The translations under genes were made by a program, and so were the position numbers. This document shows, piece after piece, positions 47,351 to 58,352 of a DNA stretch of 64,000 nt. Origin of the DNA: an uncultured Actinomycetes bacterium (GTDB taxonomy: Bacteria; Actinomycetota; Acidimicrobiia; Acidimicrobiales; RAAP-2); NCBI GenBank assembly GCA_903924205.1, contig CAIYAP010000006.1, positions 42,567-106,566 on the forward strand, read 5' to 3'. The notes under the pieces were generated by a model that was not told the DNA's origin, did no database searches, and saw only the letters and a program-made list of their open reading frames with translations. Within the stretch, counting starts at the first letter, position 1. Every line of letters starts with the position of its first letter.

Positions 47351-48253
47351 ATGAACCGTAAGGGTCTAATTCGTACCGGAGCGATGTTTAGCTCCATCAT
47401 GCTGGCGACCACCGTAGCCGTGACGGCAGGGGCGTCGACGCACGCACATTCCACACCAGTTGCGACGAAGAATGCCGCTGCTGCCGCACTTGTTCCCTCG
47501 TCGTACAAGGGTAAGACCCTGATCGCGGCGACCGACGCGTCGTATCCGCCGGACGAGTTCATCTCGACTGATGGTTCCACCATCGTGGGTTTTGACATTG
47601 ACCTTATTAAGGCCATTGGCACCACCTTGGGTGTTCCGGTGCAGAGCCAGAACATCAGCTTCGACACCATCTTGGGTGGCATCCAGTCTGGTCAGTACGA
47701 CATCGGAAACTCGTCGTTCACGGACACGAAGACTCGTGAGGCCAGTGTCAACTTTGTGGACTACTTCACTGCCGGTGAGGCTTTCTACGTAAAGTCCGCG
47801 ACCAAAACGTCCTTCACCACCCTGGCGTCGTTGTGCGGCTACAAGGTGTCGGTGGAAGCCGGAACCACTGAAGAGGCCGATGCGCAGGCCCAGGCTCCCA
47901 AGTGCCCGAGCAACAAGCACCTGACGATTCACTCCTACCAAGACCAGAACTCCGCTAACACGGCAATCTTGTCGGGCCAAGACAACGTTGGTTTTGTCGA
48001 CTCACAGGTGGCGGGCTACATCGTCGCGCAGTCGAACAAGCAGTTCAAGCTGTCGGGCAAGCCGTTCGCGATCGCCCCGTACGGCATCACCACGGCGAAG
48101 ACCACCGCGGGACTCGGGTTCGCCAAGGCGATCCAGGCTGCCGTCAAGGTCCTCATTGGTAACGGTGTGTACAAGGCGATTTTGACCAAGTGGGGCGTAG
48201 CCGCTGGTTCGGTGACTGCCGCGAAGGTCACTCTCAACGGAGCCAAGAGCTAA
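47351..48253 (+). CDS. ABC transporter substrate-binding protein (polar amino acid type)
   Basis: Signal peptide; TLIAATDASYPPDEFISTDGSTIVGFDIDLIKAIGTTLGV; IGNSSFTDTKTREASVNFVDYF. Confidence 0.93.
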   Translation: MNRKGLIRTGAMFSSIMLATTVAVTAGASTHAHSTPVATKNAAAAALVPSSYKGKTLIAATDASYPPDEFISTDGSTIVGFDIDLIKAIGTTLGVPVQSQNISFDTILGGIQSGQYDIGNSSFTDTKTREASVNFVDYFTAGEAFYVKSATKTSFTTLASLCGYKVSVEAGTTEEADAQAQAPKCPSNKHLTIHSYQDQNSANTAILSGQDNVGFVDSQVAGYIVAQSNKQFKLSGKPFAIAPYGITTAKTTAGLGFAKAIQAAVKVLIGNGVYKAILTKWGVAAGSVTAAKVTLNGAKS

Positions 48254-48280
48254 GACGCTCACGGCGTAACATCACTAACC

Positions 48281-49279
48281 ATGACGACGAACGGGGACGC
48301 ACCACTACAGGTCGTCCCCGTTCGTCATTATGGGCGTTGGCTGACCATGGCCCTGGTGGCCGTCGCGGCCGCCATGTTGATCAACACCTTGCTCTCGAAG
48401 GTGCCCACGGGACTCGAAGAATGCCATCAGGCAATTGTCAATGGGCACGCACATCAAGTGTGTGCGAGCACCATGCGCTGGCGTTTTTTCTGGGACGTGG
48501 TGGGCAATTACATCTTTGATGCCAGTCTTTTCCGTGGATTGTGGCTGACCCTGGAGCTCACCGTCTGTGCCATGGCCATCGGCATCACTCTCGGTGTCAT
48601 CACGGCGGTCATGCGCATGTCGCCAAATCGAATTGTGAGCTCCTCGGCGTGGCTCTTCACCTGGTTTTTCCGCGGTACGCCGGTTTATGTGCAAATTCTC
48701 TTCTGGTTCAACATTGCCTTCCTATATCCGACGATCCAATTCGGCATTCCCTTCGGACCACATTTCTTCACGGTCAACGTGCTTACCTTGTTCACCGGCT
48801 TTGTGGCCGCCCTGACCGCGCTGGGGCTAAACGAGGGCGCCTATATGAGCGAAATTGTTCGTGCGGGATTCAAGGCGGTCGATGAGGGGCAAATCGAGGC
48901 GGCCCAGGCATTGGGTATGACGCGACTTCAGACCATGTGGCGCATCACGTTGCCTCAAGCCATGCGCGTCATTATTCCGCCGACGGGCAACGAATTGATT
49001 TCGATGTTAAAGACGTCGTCTCTGGCGAGTGCCATCGCGGTAACGGAACTTCTCAAGAGCACGAGCAATATCGCGAGCCGCACCTTCCAAACGATGCAGT
49101 TGTTAATCGTGGCCTCGCTCTGGTATCTCACGGTGACCACCGTCTTATCTATTGGCCAGTTCTATGTCGAACGCCACTTCGCGAAGGGCTCGAGCCGCTC
49201 GACGCCGCCGACGCCATTACAACGGATCAAGCAAGACCTTCGTCGATTGGGATGGGGAAATCGAGAGGTGCGGTCATGA
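48281..49279 (+). CDS. Amino-acid ABC transporter permease
   Basis: [84 protein letters not shown]. Confidence 0.95.
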   Translation: MTTNGDAPLQVVPVRHYGRWLTMALVAVAAAMLINTLLSKVPTGLEECHQAIVNGHAHQVCASTMRWRFFWDVVGNYIFDASLFRGLWLTLELTVCAMAIGITLGVITAVMRMSPNRIVSSSAWLFTWFFRGTPVYVQILFWFNIAFLYPTIQFGIPFGPHFFTVNVLTLFTGFVAALTALGLNEGAYMSEIVRAGFKAVDEGQIEAAQALGMTRLQTMWRITLPQAMRVIIPPTGNELISMLKTSSLASAIAVTELLKSTSNIASRTFQTMQLLIVASLWYLTVTTVLSIGQFYVERHFAKGSSRSTPPTPLQRIKQDLRRLGWGNREVRS

Positions 49280-50040
49280 CGACGCCCATGGTCGATGCGC
49301 GCGGCATATCGAAAAGTTTCGGATCGCTGCACGTTCTCTCGGGAGTCGATCTCACGGTGGAACGCGGCCAGGTGGCCTGCCTTATCGGCCCGTCGGGCAG
49401 TGGCAAGAGCACCTTTCTGCGCTGCATTAACCACTTGGAAAAGCACGATGCCGGGGAACTGCGGGTAGATGGTGCCTTGGTGGGCTATCGCCAGTCCGGC
49501 AACAAACTCTTTGAACTGAACGACCGTCAGATTTGCGCCGAACGCTCCCAGATCGGCATGGTCTTCCAGCGCTTCAATTTGTTTCCTCACCTCACGGCAT
49601 TGGAGAACATCACCATTGCGCCGCAGCGTGTACTTGGGAAGAAGGGGCCCGAGACCGTTCGCCGAGCGCATGAACTGCTCGAGCGCGTGGGACTGTCCGA
49701 TAAGGCATCGAGTTACCCCAGCCAATTGTCGGGTGGCCAGCAGCAGCGCGTGGCCATTGCGCGAGCTCTGGCCATGGACCCCAAGCTGATGCTTTTCGAT
49801 GAGCCAACGTCAGCGCTCGACCCCGAGTTAGTGGGTGAGGTACTCGATGTCATGCGAGACCTCGCCGAGTCGGGAATGACAATGGTGGTGGTGACTCACG
49901 AAATGGGCTTCGCGCGCGAGGTTGCCGATGTGGCGTATTTCCTAGACGAGGGCGTGGTACAAGAGTGGGGCAACCCTCGTGAGATGCTCGTCTCGCCGCG
50001 CACGCAACGCCTGGCCGGCTTCTTGTCCAAGGTGCTGTAG
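49276..50040 (+). CDS. Amino-acid ABC transporter ATP-binding protein
   Basis: [68 protein letters not shown] overlap at 49276. Confidence 0.96.
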   Translation: MTTPMVDARGISKSFGSLHVLSGVDLTVERGQVACLIGPSGSGKSTFLRCINHLEKHDAGELRVDGALVGYRQSGNKLFELNDRQICAERSQIGMVFQRFNLFPHLTALENITIAPQRVLGKKGPETVRRAHELLERVGLSDKASSYPSQLSGGQQQRVAIARALAMDPKLMLFDEPTSALDPELVGEVLDVMRDLAESGMTMVVVTHEMGFAREVADVAYFLDEGVVQEWGNPREMLVSPRTQRLAGFLSKVL

Positions 50041-51218
50041 TGCTCTGGGAGATCGACGGCGAATGTGCTGACGAGTCTCTGCCTCTCTACGGTCTTCGGG
50101 TTCTTGATTTCTCCCGGGTGTTAGCGGGGCCCCTCTGCGCCATGATTGCCGGAGACCTCGGTGCCGACGTCATCAAGGTGGAATCACCGGAGGGCGATCC
50201 CGTGCGCCACCTTGCCCCGCCGCGCTTCGGCGACGACGCGACGTACTATCTCGCGGTCAATCGCCACCGCCGAAATGTCATTGCCGACCTCACGAATCAA
50301 CATGATCGCGCCATCATCGAGACACTCCTCTCGGAGGCTGATGCGGTCGTCGAGAATTTTCTTCCGCACCAGGCGGCGGCTCTCGGTGTCACGTCATGGC
50401 GCGAGCAATTTCCCGATGTGGTGTGGGTGACGGTGTCGCCTGCCTCGAGTGGTGGTCCGTTGTCGGCGACTCCCGCCTTCGATTTACTCGCTCAAGCCCA
50501 ATCGGGACTCATGGGCGTGACTGGTGAGGCGGGCGGGGAACCCACCAAAGTGGGGGCGCCCGTCGCGGATGTCATTACGGGGCTCTACGCCGCCGTGGGA
50601 TTGCTGACGGGACTGTTGTCTCGTGCCCGCGGGGGAGCAACCCGCCATATCGAGGCGCCTTTGCTCGAAAGCACGATGACGGCTCTCGTGAACCAAGCGC
50701 AGGGTTACCTGGCCACCGGTGTGGAACCATTGCGTACGGGAAACGATCACCCGTCTATCGCTCCCTATGGCCCGGTACGCACCGCCGACGGTTTCATCCT
50801 TCTGGCGGTCGGGACTGATGCTCAATTCGCCAAGCTGGTGGAGCTTCTCGATAGGGATGTCTTGCGTGATCAGCGCTGGTCGTCAAACGCCGGCCGCGTG
50901 GGTGCCCGCGCGGAACTGCGAACCATTTTGGACGAGGTTTTCGCCAGCGATGTCACCGCATCCTGGGCTCGCCGTCTGAGTGACGCACGCGTACCCGCAT
51001 CGCCGATCGAAACGGTGTCCAGCGCATTTGCTCAACAGCAAATTGCCGACGGGGACTTCGTGGTTACGACCGAGTCGCCCGCGGGTGCGTTACGAATGAT
51101 GGCCTCGCCGCTCACGCTGGATGGGCGACGGCCCCTCGTTCGTCGCGGCCCCCGACGTTTCGGTCAGGACTCGGGGCTATTCGGGTTGTCGACGGCAGGT
51201 CCCGAGAACGAGTCGTAA
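50040..51218 (+). CDS. CaiB/BaiF family CoA transferase
   Basis: GLRVLDFSRVLAGPLCAMIAGDLGADVIKVESPEGDPVR; GLYAAVGLLTGLLSRA; starts at the previous gene's stop. Confidence 0.95.
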   Translation: MLWEIDGECADESLPLYGLRVLDFSRVLAGPLCAMIAGDLGADVIKVESPEGDPVRHLAPPRFGDDATYYLAVNRHRRNVIADLTNQHDRAIIETLLSEADAVVENFLPHQAAALGVTSWREQFPDVVWVTVSPASSGGPLSATPAFDLLAQAQSGLMGVTGEAGGEPTKVGAPVADVITGLYAAVGLLTGLLSRARGGATRHIEAPLLESTMTALVNQAQGYLATGVEPLRTGNDHPSIAPYGPVRTADGFILLAVGTDAQFAKLVELLDRDVLRDQRWSSNAGRVGARAELRTILDEVFASDVTASWARRLSDARVPASPIETVSSAFAQQQIADGDFVVTTESPAGALRMMASPLTLDGRRPLVRRGPRRFGQDSGLFGLSTAGPENES

Positions 51219-51865
51219 GTCGCGAACGACGCGACGTCTTGACGGGTGAGTTTGGACAGTGCCTTTGTGGGCTCGCCCAAGGCCACCACGGCAGCGACGC
51301 CAAAACCCTCGGGGACATCGAAGAGGTCAAAGACGCGTTGCTCGTATCGCACCGCCATCGTCGTCATCACACCACCGAGCCCGCGGTCTCGAGCCGCCAG
51401 AATGATGTTCCAAACGAAGGGGTAAATCGATCCGCCGCCTGCAAACTGGTATCGCTCCAAGTCTCGGTCAAGGGCGGCGAGCAACGAGAGGTCGGCGAGC
51501 ACCAACAGCAATGCGGGAGCCTCGTGCAGGGTTTCGGCAAAGCCGTCGGGCTTGGAAATGGCGATGGCATCATCACGCTTTGCGGCGGCCACGGCGCGAT
51601 CGGCATCTGACGCCAAGGGCGAAAAGGGGATGAGTCCACCCAAGACGTGGGCGATGTAGTCGTGCCAGGTGTCGAGATAGATGTCGCGCAACGCGAGGCG
51701 CTTCGCCGGGTCCTCCACCACGATGACGCGCCACGCTTGTCGGTTGCCGCCACTGGGTGCGAATCGAGCATCATCGAGAATGCTCGCAATGCTGTCGCGG
51801 CTGATGACTCGGTCGGTAAACGTTCGAGTCGCGCCGGTGGTGCGAAGGGCGTGTCGTAATTCCAT
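51164..51865 (-). CDS. Nitroreductase family protein
   Basis: ALRTTGATRTFTDRVISRDSIASILDDARFAPSGGNRQAWRVIVV; GLGGVMTTMAVRYE. Confidence 0.92.
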   Translation of the reverse strand: MELRHALRTTGATRTFTDRVISRDSIASILDDARFAPSGGNRQAWRVIVVEDPAKRLALRDIYLDTWHDYIAHVLGGLIPFSPLASDADRAVAAAKRDDAIAISKPDGFAETLHEAPALLLVLADLSLLAALDRDLERYQFAGGGSIYPFVWNIILAARDRGLGGVMTTMAVRYEQRVFDLFDVPEGFGVAAVVALGEPTKALSKLTRQDVASFATYDSFSGPAVDNPNSPES

Positions 51866-51890
51866 AGGCGCACGGTAGTGCGACCAGGAG

Positions 51891-52691
51891 TTAGACGTCT
51901 CGACGATTGGTTAAGAGGTAGCCCACGAGGAGAAAGCCGACGGCGTACGCTCCCAGGAGGAGCGCCGCTGGCCCCGCCGAGAAACTATTCGCCGGCTGAC
52001 TGATGGCAATCATGGATTGACCCAAGTTGCTCGGCAGGACCTTGTCGAGGCCCTGCTGCCACCCGGTAGGGAGGGCCAGCGAGATGAGGGGCACGATGAA
52101 TATCAATCCCACAAAGATGCTGATAGTGCCGGCCGTGTGGCGGACAATCAGGCCGAGACCGACGCCAAGAAGTGTGAGAAGGGTCACGTAGAGGCCAGAC
52201 ATCAAAACGGCACGCAGGACGCCGTGGCCGGACAACGATGCGATGGGCAAGGTCGCACCAAAGGCTGACCGCGGCTGGATGGCCGTGCCCGCGAAGAAGG
52301 CCACGAATGCGGCAATTTCACTGGCGAGGCCGACAACGACGGTTACCACAATCGCTTTAGCGAGCACGAAGAGTCCGCGTCGTGGGACCGCCGCCAAGGT
52401 GGTGCGGATAGACCCGGTGGCGAATTCACTGGTGACGAACAGGGCGCCGATGACGCCTCCCGCGAATTGGGCGAAAAAGTATCCAATGAGCGCAAAGGCA
52501 GTGGAATCGAATTCGCTCGCGGTAAACCCACCGTGGTGGTCGCTTACGCGAACGTTCTGAAGGCCGGAAATCAAGATGCCCATGCCGATGAAGAGCACTA
52601 CGAGAACAATGAGTCCGATGACGTAGGAGCGGGCTGTTCGAAACTTTGCGAATTCGGCGCGCGTCACGGTGGCGAGAGTTGTTCGAGACAT
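51891..52691 (-). CDS. ABC-2 family transporter permease
   Basis: Six hydrophobic segments, FVTSEFATGSIRTTLAAVPRRGLFVLAKAI; paired with an ATPase gene. Confidence 0.9.
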   Translation of the reverse strand: MSRTTLATVTRAEFAKFRTARSYVIGLIVLVVLFIGMGILISGLQNVRVSDHHGGFTASEFDSTAFALIGYFFAQFAGGVIGALFVTSEFATGSIRTTLAAVPRRGLFVLAKAIVVTVVVGLASEIAAFVAFFAGTAIQPRSAFGATLPIASLSGHGVLRAVLMSGLYVTLLTLLGVGLGLIVRHTAGTISIFVGLIFIVPLISLALPTGWQQGLDKVLPSNLGQSMIAISQPANSFSAGPAALLLGAYAVGFLLVGYLLTNRRDV

Positions 52692-52693
52692 GA

Positions 52694-53602
52694 CTAAGCC
52701 TCCTGAACCTTTCCGGTGTATTGGGCCTCACCCGCAGTGAGTTCCATGAACGCTTCCTCGAGGGAGGCGTTGAGAGGACTGAGCTCGTAGACGGCGATCT
52801 GATGATCGAAAGCCAAGGCACCAATATCGCGGGCGGAGCCGCCCGTGACGTGGAGGCCGTCACCTTCATGCTCGATGGCCCAACCGCGTTGCGTCATGAG
52901 CGAGGCAAGCGAGTTGTTGTCGCCCGTAACTACTCGGACTGTCGACTTCACATGAACTGACAACTCATCTTGAGTGCCTTGCGTGATAAGTCGACCACGG
53001 CCGATGATGATGAAACGATCGGCAGTGAGCTGCATTTCGCTCATCAGGTGAGACGACACCAATACGGTGCGCCCCTCAGAGGCGAGAAAGCGGAAGAATT
53101 CGCGAACCCAACGAATGCCTTCGGGGTCCAAGCCATTGACGGGCTCATCGAACATCAAGATGCCGGGGTCGCCCAAGATCGCGGCAGCGATGCCGAGCCG
53201 TTGACTCATGCCAAGAGAAAAGTCGCCCGCTCGCTTATCGGCCACCGAGCTCAGGCCAACGATGTTGAGTACTTCGTCAACTCGAGAGGTCGAGATGCCA
53301 TTCGAGAGAGCCAGAGCTCGCAGGTGATGGCGAGCAGTGCGGCCAGGATGTAGCGCCTTGGCATCCAGCAGCGCACCGACCTCGGTCAAGGGGGCGGCAA
53401 GTTCGCGGTAGTTCTTGCCGTTAACGGTCGCCGAGCCGGACGTTGGACGGTTAAGGCCCAAAATCATTCGCATCGTCGTGGTCTTGCCCGATCCGTTCGG
53501 TCCCAGAAATCCCGTGACTTCGCCGGGTTGAACCGAAAAAGTGAGATCGTGCACCGCGGCGACGTCCCCGAACTTCTTCGTCAGATGAGAAATTTCAATC
53601 AC
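52694..53602 (-). CDS. ABC transporter ATP-binding protein
   Basis: FLGPNGSGKTTTMRMILGLNRPTSGSATVNG; FSLGMSQRLGIAAAILGDPGILMFDEPVNGLDPEG. Confidence 0.95.
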   Translation of the reverse strand: MIEISHLTKKFGDVAAVHDLTFSVQPGEVTGFLGPNGSGKTTTMRMILGLNRPTSGSATVNGKNYRELAAPLTEVGALLDAKALHPGRTARHHLRALALSNGISTSRVDEVLNIVGLSSVADKRAGDFSLGMSQRLGIAAAILGDPGILMFDEPVNGLDPEGIRWVREFFRFLASEGRTVLVSSHLMSEMQLTADRFIIIGRGRLITQGTQDELSVHVKSTVRVVTGDNNSLASLMTQRGWAIEHEGDGLHVTGGSARDIGALAFDHQIAVYELSPLNASLEEAFMELTAGEAQYTGKVQEA

Positions 53603-53701
53603 GGCGTGACGCTAGCCGACGTGCTTAAGGCGAACCTAAGAACTCAATCACTAGTTACTTGGGAGGAATGGTCGACATTGCACATCCGCTCACGCGTGCC
53701 G

Positions 53702-55165
53702 ATGGGTCAGAATGACATGGTGCCCTTCCCTGACTATCTCGGTGCGCCGGTGACACTGCCGGGACGTAGAGAATCCGCGCGGCCCTCGTTTATCCGCGAT
53801 TGGCCGCATGCGGAGTGGCTCGCGGTGGCCGCGGTGTGTCTCGGAGCGCTCACGAGCCAACTCGACAGCGGCATCATCACTGTCGCATATCCCACTTTGG
53901 TGAAGGCGCTGGGCAGGCCGCTGTCAGAAGTCATGTGGCTAGGACTCGCACCCTTTATCACCGTGGTGTCAACGCTCCTGCTGTTTGGGAAGCGAGCCGA
54001 TACCTACGGTCGTAAGCGGATCTATACCGATGGCTTTGCTCTCTTCATTCTGGGAGCCGTGGGGTGCGTCGCGACGACCAACTTCACCTTTCTTCTCCTG
54101 TCGCGAATCGTGCAGGCTGTGGGCGTCGCGATGGTGCAGGCCAATTCCGTTGCCCTCGTCACAGCGTCAGTTCGCGTAAACCATCGGTCAACCGCGCTCA
54201 GCATCCAGGCGGCGGCACAAGCGGCCGGCCTGGCGCTAGGACCGGTGGTGGGGGGATTGGTGTTGGGTCATATTCCGTGGCGCTGGCTCTTTATCCTGTC
54301 CACGCCGGTGGCCCTTGTCGCATTTGTCGCGTCGCATCTTTTCTTGCCGCGAAGTCGCACGTCACTACCATCGAGCTCTCTCGACTTCAAGGGCGCAGTC
54401 GTTCTCGCCATCAGTGCGGGCGGAGTCCTCGGCGGGTTTTCCTACGCGGCACGCGCCGGCTGGGGCGGCTCGACGTTGGGCATCGTGGCCATAGGCGTGG
54501 TTGCGAGTATTGCTCTCGTCTCGGTTGAGAAGCACGCCGCGTCGCCACTGTTCGACGCGCAAATCATGTATTCGGTGGCCCTACGAATTTCTCTCATTTC
54601 GTTAGCGGCCACCTACGTCGTCTTTTATGGAACCTTGGTGGCCATTCCATTCATCGTGCGTGATGAATTTCATCGCTCCACCACTATCGCCGGTCTGGTG
54701 ACTATGGCTGTTCCCGTGGGGCTGATAGCCATTGCAACGGTGGCCGGGGCGATTCGTCGACGTGTATCGTCGCGTCGCATCACTCAGGTAGCCGGGACTG
54801 TTCATGTCATTGCTACTGCGGGGGTCGCGCTCGCGCGCACCACTCCGCAGCTGGTGGTGTCGCTCGCCGTTCTGGGTACCGCCATTGGCATGATGAATAC
54901 GACGAGCAACCAAGTGATCATGGAATCCGTTACTCCCGATCGCCGCGGGGTGGCGTCGGGGACGGTGAATTTGGTTCGTAATGTGGGCTCGGCGTCAGGG
55001 ATGGCGCTCGTGGCGACCTTGCTGGCCGGCTCACACCGCGTCGGTCATGAGGCGCCGCGTTGGCTCTTACTGCCGGTGGTGTCAGTGGCCATCGTGCCGT
55101 GGCTGCTGTCGTGGTGGCCGACCAATAATTGGCACTCTGAACAAACGCCCGATACCGCGAGGTGA
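53702..55165 (+). CDS. MFS transporter (DHA2/EmrB-type)
   Basis: LAVAAVCLGALTSQLDSGIITVAYPTLVKALGRPLSEVMWLGLAPFIT; KRADTYGRKRIY; start moved from 53528 (which would overlap the divergent gene). Confidence 0.92.
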   Translation: MGQNDMVPFPDYLGAPVTLPGRRESARPSFIRDWPHAEWLAVAAVCLGALTSQLDSGIITVAYPTLVKALGRPLSEVMWLGLAPFITVVSTLLLFGKRADTYGRKRIYTDGFALFILGAVGCVATTNFTFLLLSRIVQAVGVAMVQANSVALVTASVRVNHRSTALSIQAAAQAAGLALGPVVGGLVLGHIPWRWLFILSTPVALVAFVASHLFLPRSRTSLPSSSLDFKGAVVLAISAGGVLGGFSYAARAGWGGSTLGIVAIGVVASIALVSVEKHAASPLFDAQIMYSVALRISLISLAATYVVFYGTLVAIPFIVRDEFHRSTTIAGLVTMAVPVGLIAIATVAGAIRRRVSSRRITQVAGTVHVIATAGVALARTTPQLVVSLAVLGTAIGMMNTTSNQVIMESVTPDRRGVASGTVNLVRNVGSASGMALVATLLAGSHRVGHEAPRWLLLPVVSVAIVPWLLSWWPTNNWHSEQTPDTAR

Positions 55166-55548
55166 TGGGCGTCAACGACAAAGCCAGCGGTGCGACGAGC
55201 TTCGGCAATCAATTCTTCGAATGCATTAGGACCGATGTCAACGGAGCGATCGCAAATCGTGCAGACCAGGTGACCGTGCGGGCGGCCCACGAGGTGAAAG
55301 ACCGCGGCGCTGCGGCCCAGATGGGTGTGCTGGGCGAGACCGATGGATACCAGCTCGTCCAAGATGCGGTAGGTCGTTGATTGGCTGACTTCGGGCGCTA
55401 ACTGTCGTACTCGTTGGCCAATGTCATCGGCCGTCCGATGATCTGAGGACTCGAAAAGAACCATCAACACGGCACGCTTGGCCGACGTCACTCGTCCACC
55501 TTCGAGGCGAATGACACGGATCAGACTGTCGAGGTCATGGTTTTCCAT
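55045..55548 (-). CDS. Fur-family transcriptional regulator
   Basis: GGRVTSAKRAVLMVLFESSDHRTADDIGQRVRQLAPEVSQSTTYRILDELVSIGLA; HGHLVCTICDR and CSEC metal motifs. Confidence 0.93.
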   Translation of the reverse strand: MENHDLDSLIRVIRLEGGRVTSAKRAVLMVLFESSDHRTADDIGQRVRQLAPEVSQSTTYRILDELVSIGLAQHTHLGRSAAVFHLVGRPHGHLVCTICDRSVDIGPNAFEELIAEARRTAGFVVDAHHLAVSGVCSECQLLVGHHDSSHGTMATDTTGSKSQRGAS

Positions 55549-55587
55549 GTGTGCAGGTTACGAGACGAGTCCTTCTAGTCTGAAATC

Positions 55588-56223
55588 ATGCAGACCAAGA
55601 CCATTCTCCCCACCATTGAGGGCGCGCTGGCGGGCCGCTCCGAGCCTCTCGTGGTAGATCGCGACCATCTCGCCCTTGCCGTCGGGCTCATGGACCCGCG
55701 ACCCGAGCACTTCGAAACCGCTTTTGTGGGCTTGGGCTGCTTCTGGGGTGCGGAGAAGGCCTTTTGGATGATTCCGGGTGTGTGGCGTACTCGCGTGGGT
55801 TATCAAGGTGGCTTCACGCCAAACCCGACATATCGCGAAGTGTGCTCCGGAGACACCGGGCACACCGAGGTGGTCGAAATCGACTTCGACCCGACCATCG
55901 TGACTTACGCGCAGTTGATGTCAACGTTCTTCGAGTCTCACGACCCGACTCAGGGCATGCGGCAGGGCGGCGATGTGGGCACGCAGTACCGCAGCGCGAT
56001 CTACACCACGAGTGACGAACAGTCACGGGTTGCCCACGAACTTCGCGAGCAGTACGCCGCACGTCTGCACGAGGCGGGGTTCGGTCCGGTGACTACCGAG
56101 ATTGCTCCCGCGGCGGCGTTTTATCTCGCCGAGGAATATCACCAGCAATACTTGATTGCCAATCCTCAGGGTTACTGCGGACTCGGCGGCACCGGCGTGA
56201 GCTGCCCGGTGGGCCTCCTCTAG
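55588..56223 (+). CDS. msrA: Peptide methionine-S-sulfoxide reductase
   Basis: [77 protein letters not shown]. Confidence 0.97.
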   Translation: MQTKTILPTIEGALAGRSEPLVVDRDHLALAVGLMDPRPEHFETAFVGLGCFWGAEKAFWMIPGVWRTRVGYQGGFTPNPTYREVCSGDTGHTEVVEIDFDPTIVTYAQLMSTFFESHDPTQGMRQGGDVGTQYRSAIYTTSDEQSRVAHELREQYAARLHEAGFGPVTTEIAPAAAFYLAEEYHQQYLIANPQGYCGLGGTGVSCPVGLL

Positions 56224-57188
56224 AGGACGCCGGTCGCGAGTCGCGCGAGTATGTCGCGCGCCTCGTTCACCATCGATGCCACTATCTGAGACGCGGGGAC
56301 AATGGCGGAAATTGCGCCAGCGATTTGCCCCATGGGGTAGCCCTCGCGCGCGGGGTCAACGCCCTGCGCATCGGGACCGCCACCGAGGTGGAAGCGACCC
56401 ACGTTGAACGATTCGATGAGTTGCGCGGGGAACGGCTGAATGTCAGCTCGGTGAGCATCGAAGTAATCCGTGACCTCATTGCGTGCGACGCGCATGGGTT
56501 TACCCGAGAATGCCTTCGAGATGACCGTCTGGTCCTCACGGATATTGAGAATGGTCTCGCGAAAGCCGGGCAGAGCGCGCGCCTCGGGCGTCGCGATGAA
56601 TCGAGTTCCTACCCAGACGCCATCCGCGCCGAGAGCCAGCGCGGCCGCTAGACCCCGACCATCGGCGATGCCACCCGCCGCGACCACGGGAACTGAACCG
56701 CCCACCGCGTCCACCACGAGAGGGATAAGGGGAAAGGTCGCCACGGTGCCGGTGTGTCCGCCCGCTTCAGTGCCCTGGGCGATCACGACATCACAACCGG
56801 CATCGACGGCCCGGCGGGCGTGCTCGACTTTGCCGCACATGGACATCACCATGATGCCGTGGCGGTGACAGGTGTCGATGACCCTCGTCGGAATACCGAG
56901 TCCGGCGACCAGCGCCGTGGCGCCACCTTCGATGATGAGGTCAATGTTTCGGTCGAGGGAATCAGGAAAAGCCGTCAACAGGTCGACACCGAACGGTCGA
57001 TCAGTGAGCTCTCGAGTTCGAGCAATTTCGTGGGCGAGCTCGTCGCTCGACATGGTGGATGCCCCGAGGCAGCCATAGGCACCCGCATTTGACACGGCAG
57101 CGGCGAGTTCGCTGTAGGAAACACCTCCCATGCCTGCCAGCATCACTGGAACGTCAATATTCAAAATCGTCGTGAGTCGCGTGGCCAT
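56220..57188 (-). CDS. Nitronate monooxygenase family protein
   Basis: [76 protein letters not shown]. Confidence 0.94.
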   Translation of the reverse strand: MATRLTTILNIDVPVMLAGMGGVSYSELAAAVSNAGAYGCLGASTMSSDELAHEIARTRELTDRPFGVDLLTAFPDSLDRNIDLIIEGGATALVAGLGIPTRVIDTCHRHGIMVMSMCGKVEHARRAVDAGCDVVIAQGTEAGGHTGTVATFPLIPLVVDAVGGSVPVVAAGGIADGRGLAAALALGADGVWVGTRFIATPEARALPGFRETILNIREDQTVISKAFSGKPMRVARNEVTDYFDAHRADIQPFPAQLIESFNVGRFHLGGGPDAQGVDPAREGYPMGQIAGAISAIVPASQIVASMVNEARDILARLATGVL

Positions 57189-57197
57189 GAAATCTCC

Positions 57198-58298
57198 TTA
57201 CCGATTGAGGCGACGAAGTAGGACGACCCCCGTCGCACCACTCAGTACCGTAACGCCCAACAAGGTGGCGGTGGTGACGGCGTAGGTGGAGGAATCGCCA
57301 TACACCTGGTGCGCAAAGATCAGGGGAACGGTGACCCCCATGGCGCAGACGAGCCCGACCGGCAACAACTGAGCGAGCGACGGGCGAGACACGCCGGTGA
57401 CTCGCGATGCCACGATGGCACCTGCGGCGATGCCGATGACCTTGCCCGCGATGCGCGCGATTGCCAGACCCATGGCGACAGCGACTCCCTGTGGAGATCT
57501 CGACAGACTGGTCCATATGACACCGGTAGCCACGAGTGCGAAAAGTGGTAGCACCACGAGATTGACGCCCGCCGTGAGTATTCGAAATGCTCTCGCCGCG
57601 CTCACCCGCTGTGCCGCCGGAATGCACATGCCGACCAATACTGCGCTCAAGGGTGCGTCGATACCCGCTCGAAAGAAACACACCCATAACGCCACCAGCA
57701 CCGCCACCCACGCGACGAGGGGAACGTGACGGCGAACGAGCACGACCGTCATGCCGCCACCGATGGCGGCGGCGACCCACCACCCGCGAAGCAGATGGTG
57801 GCCTGAAAAGGCAAGAACCAACACGCTGCCGATGTCGTCGGCCACGGCCAAAACCAAGACGAAATGGCGCAAGTTACGCCCAATCGCTCCCGAGAGCGAT
57901 AACGCCGCGAGGGCAAAAGCAATATCGGTCGCCATGGGTACGCCCCAGCCTCGCTCCAATGCCGGGAGTTCACCCAGATGGCCGATGAGCAGAGCACATC
58001 CCGCGGTCGCGAACATGCCGCCGACCGCCGCCGACAAAGCAGGAAGAGACTGCCGCGCGTCGCGAAGAAAACCGTCGCTCAGTTCGTGTCCGAGATCGAG
58101 CCCAATGACTAAGAAAAAGAAAGTCATCAATCCCGTGAGTATGAAAGGTGAAGTCGATGCGACGACGCTTCGATAGGTGACAGGAGAAAGTCCCGACCAC
58201 CACAAAGCCGCCACCGTCGCGATACTCAGGGTGATGCCGGCCGTCGTGGCAGAGGCGGCTCGACGAAGATCGAGTGAAAAAAAGTTTGTGGCCGCCAC
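57198..58298 (-). CDS. nhaA: Na+/H+ antiporter NhaA
   Basis: [53 protein letters not shown]. Confidence 0.95.
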   Translation of the reverse strand: MAATNFFSLDLRRAASATTAGITLSIATVAALWWSGLSPVTYRSVVASTSPFILTGLMTFFFLVIGLDLGHELSDGFLRDARQSLPALSAAVGGMFATAGCALLIGHLGELPALERGWGVPMATDIAFALAALSLSGAIGRNLRHFVLVLAVADDIGSVLVLAFSGHHLLRGWWVAAAIGGGMTVVLVRRHVPLVAWVAVLVALWVCFFRAGIDAPLSAVLVGMCIPAAQRVSAARAFRILTAGVNLVVLPLFALVATGVIWTSLSRSPQGVAVAMGLAIARIAGKVIGIAAGAIVASRVTGVSRPSLAQLLPVGLVCAMGVTVPLIFAHQVYGDSSTYAVTTATLLGVTVLSGATGVVLLRRLNR

Positions 58299-58352
58299 GC
58301 TGTCACGCTACTGAATGCCCATAGGCTGACGGCTTCGTCAGTGGAGAGTGTG

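Noticed and set aside
48937-49275. N-terminal extension of ORF 48937..50040
   Set aside because: Out-of-frame overlap with the permease; the ATPase begins at 49276.
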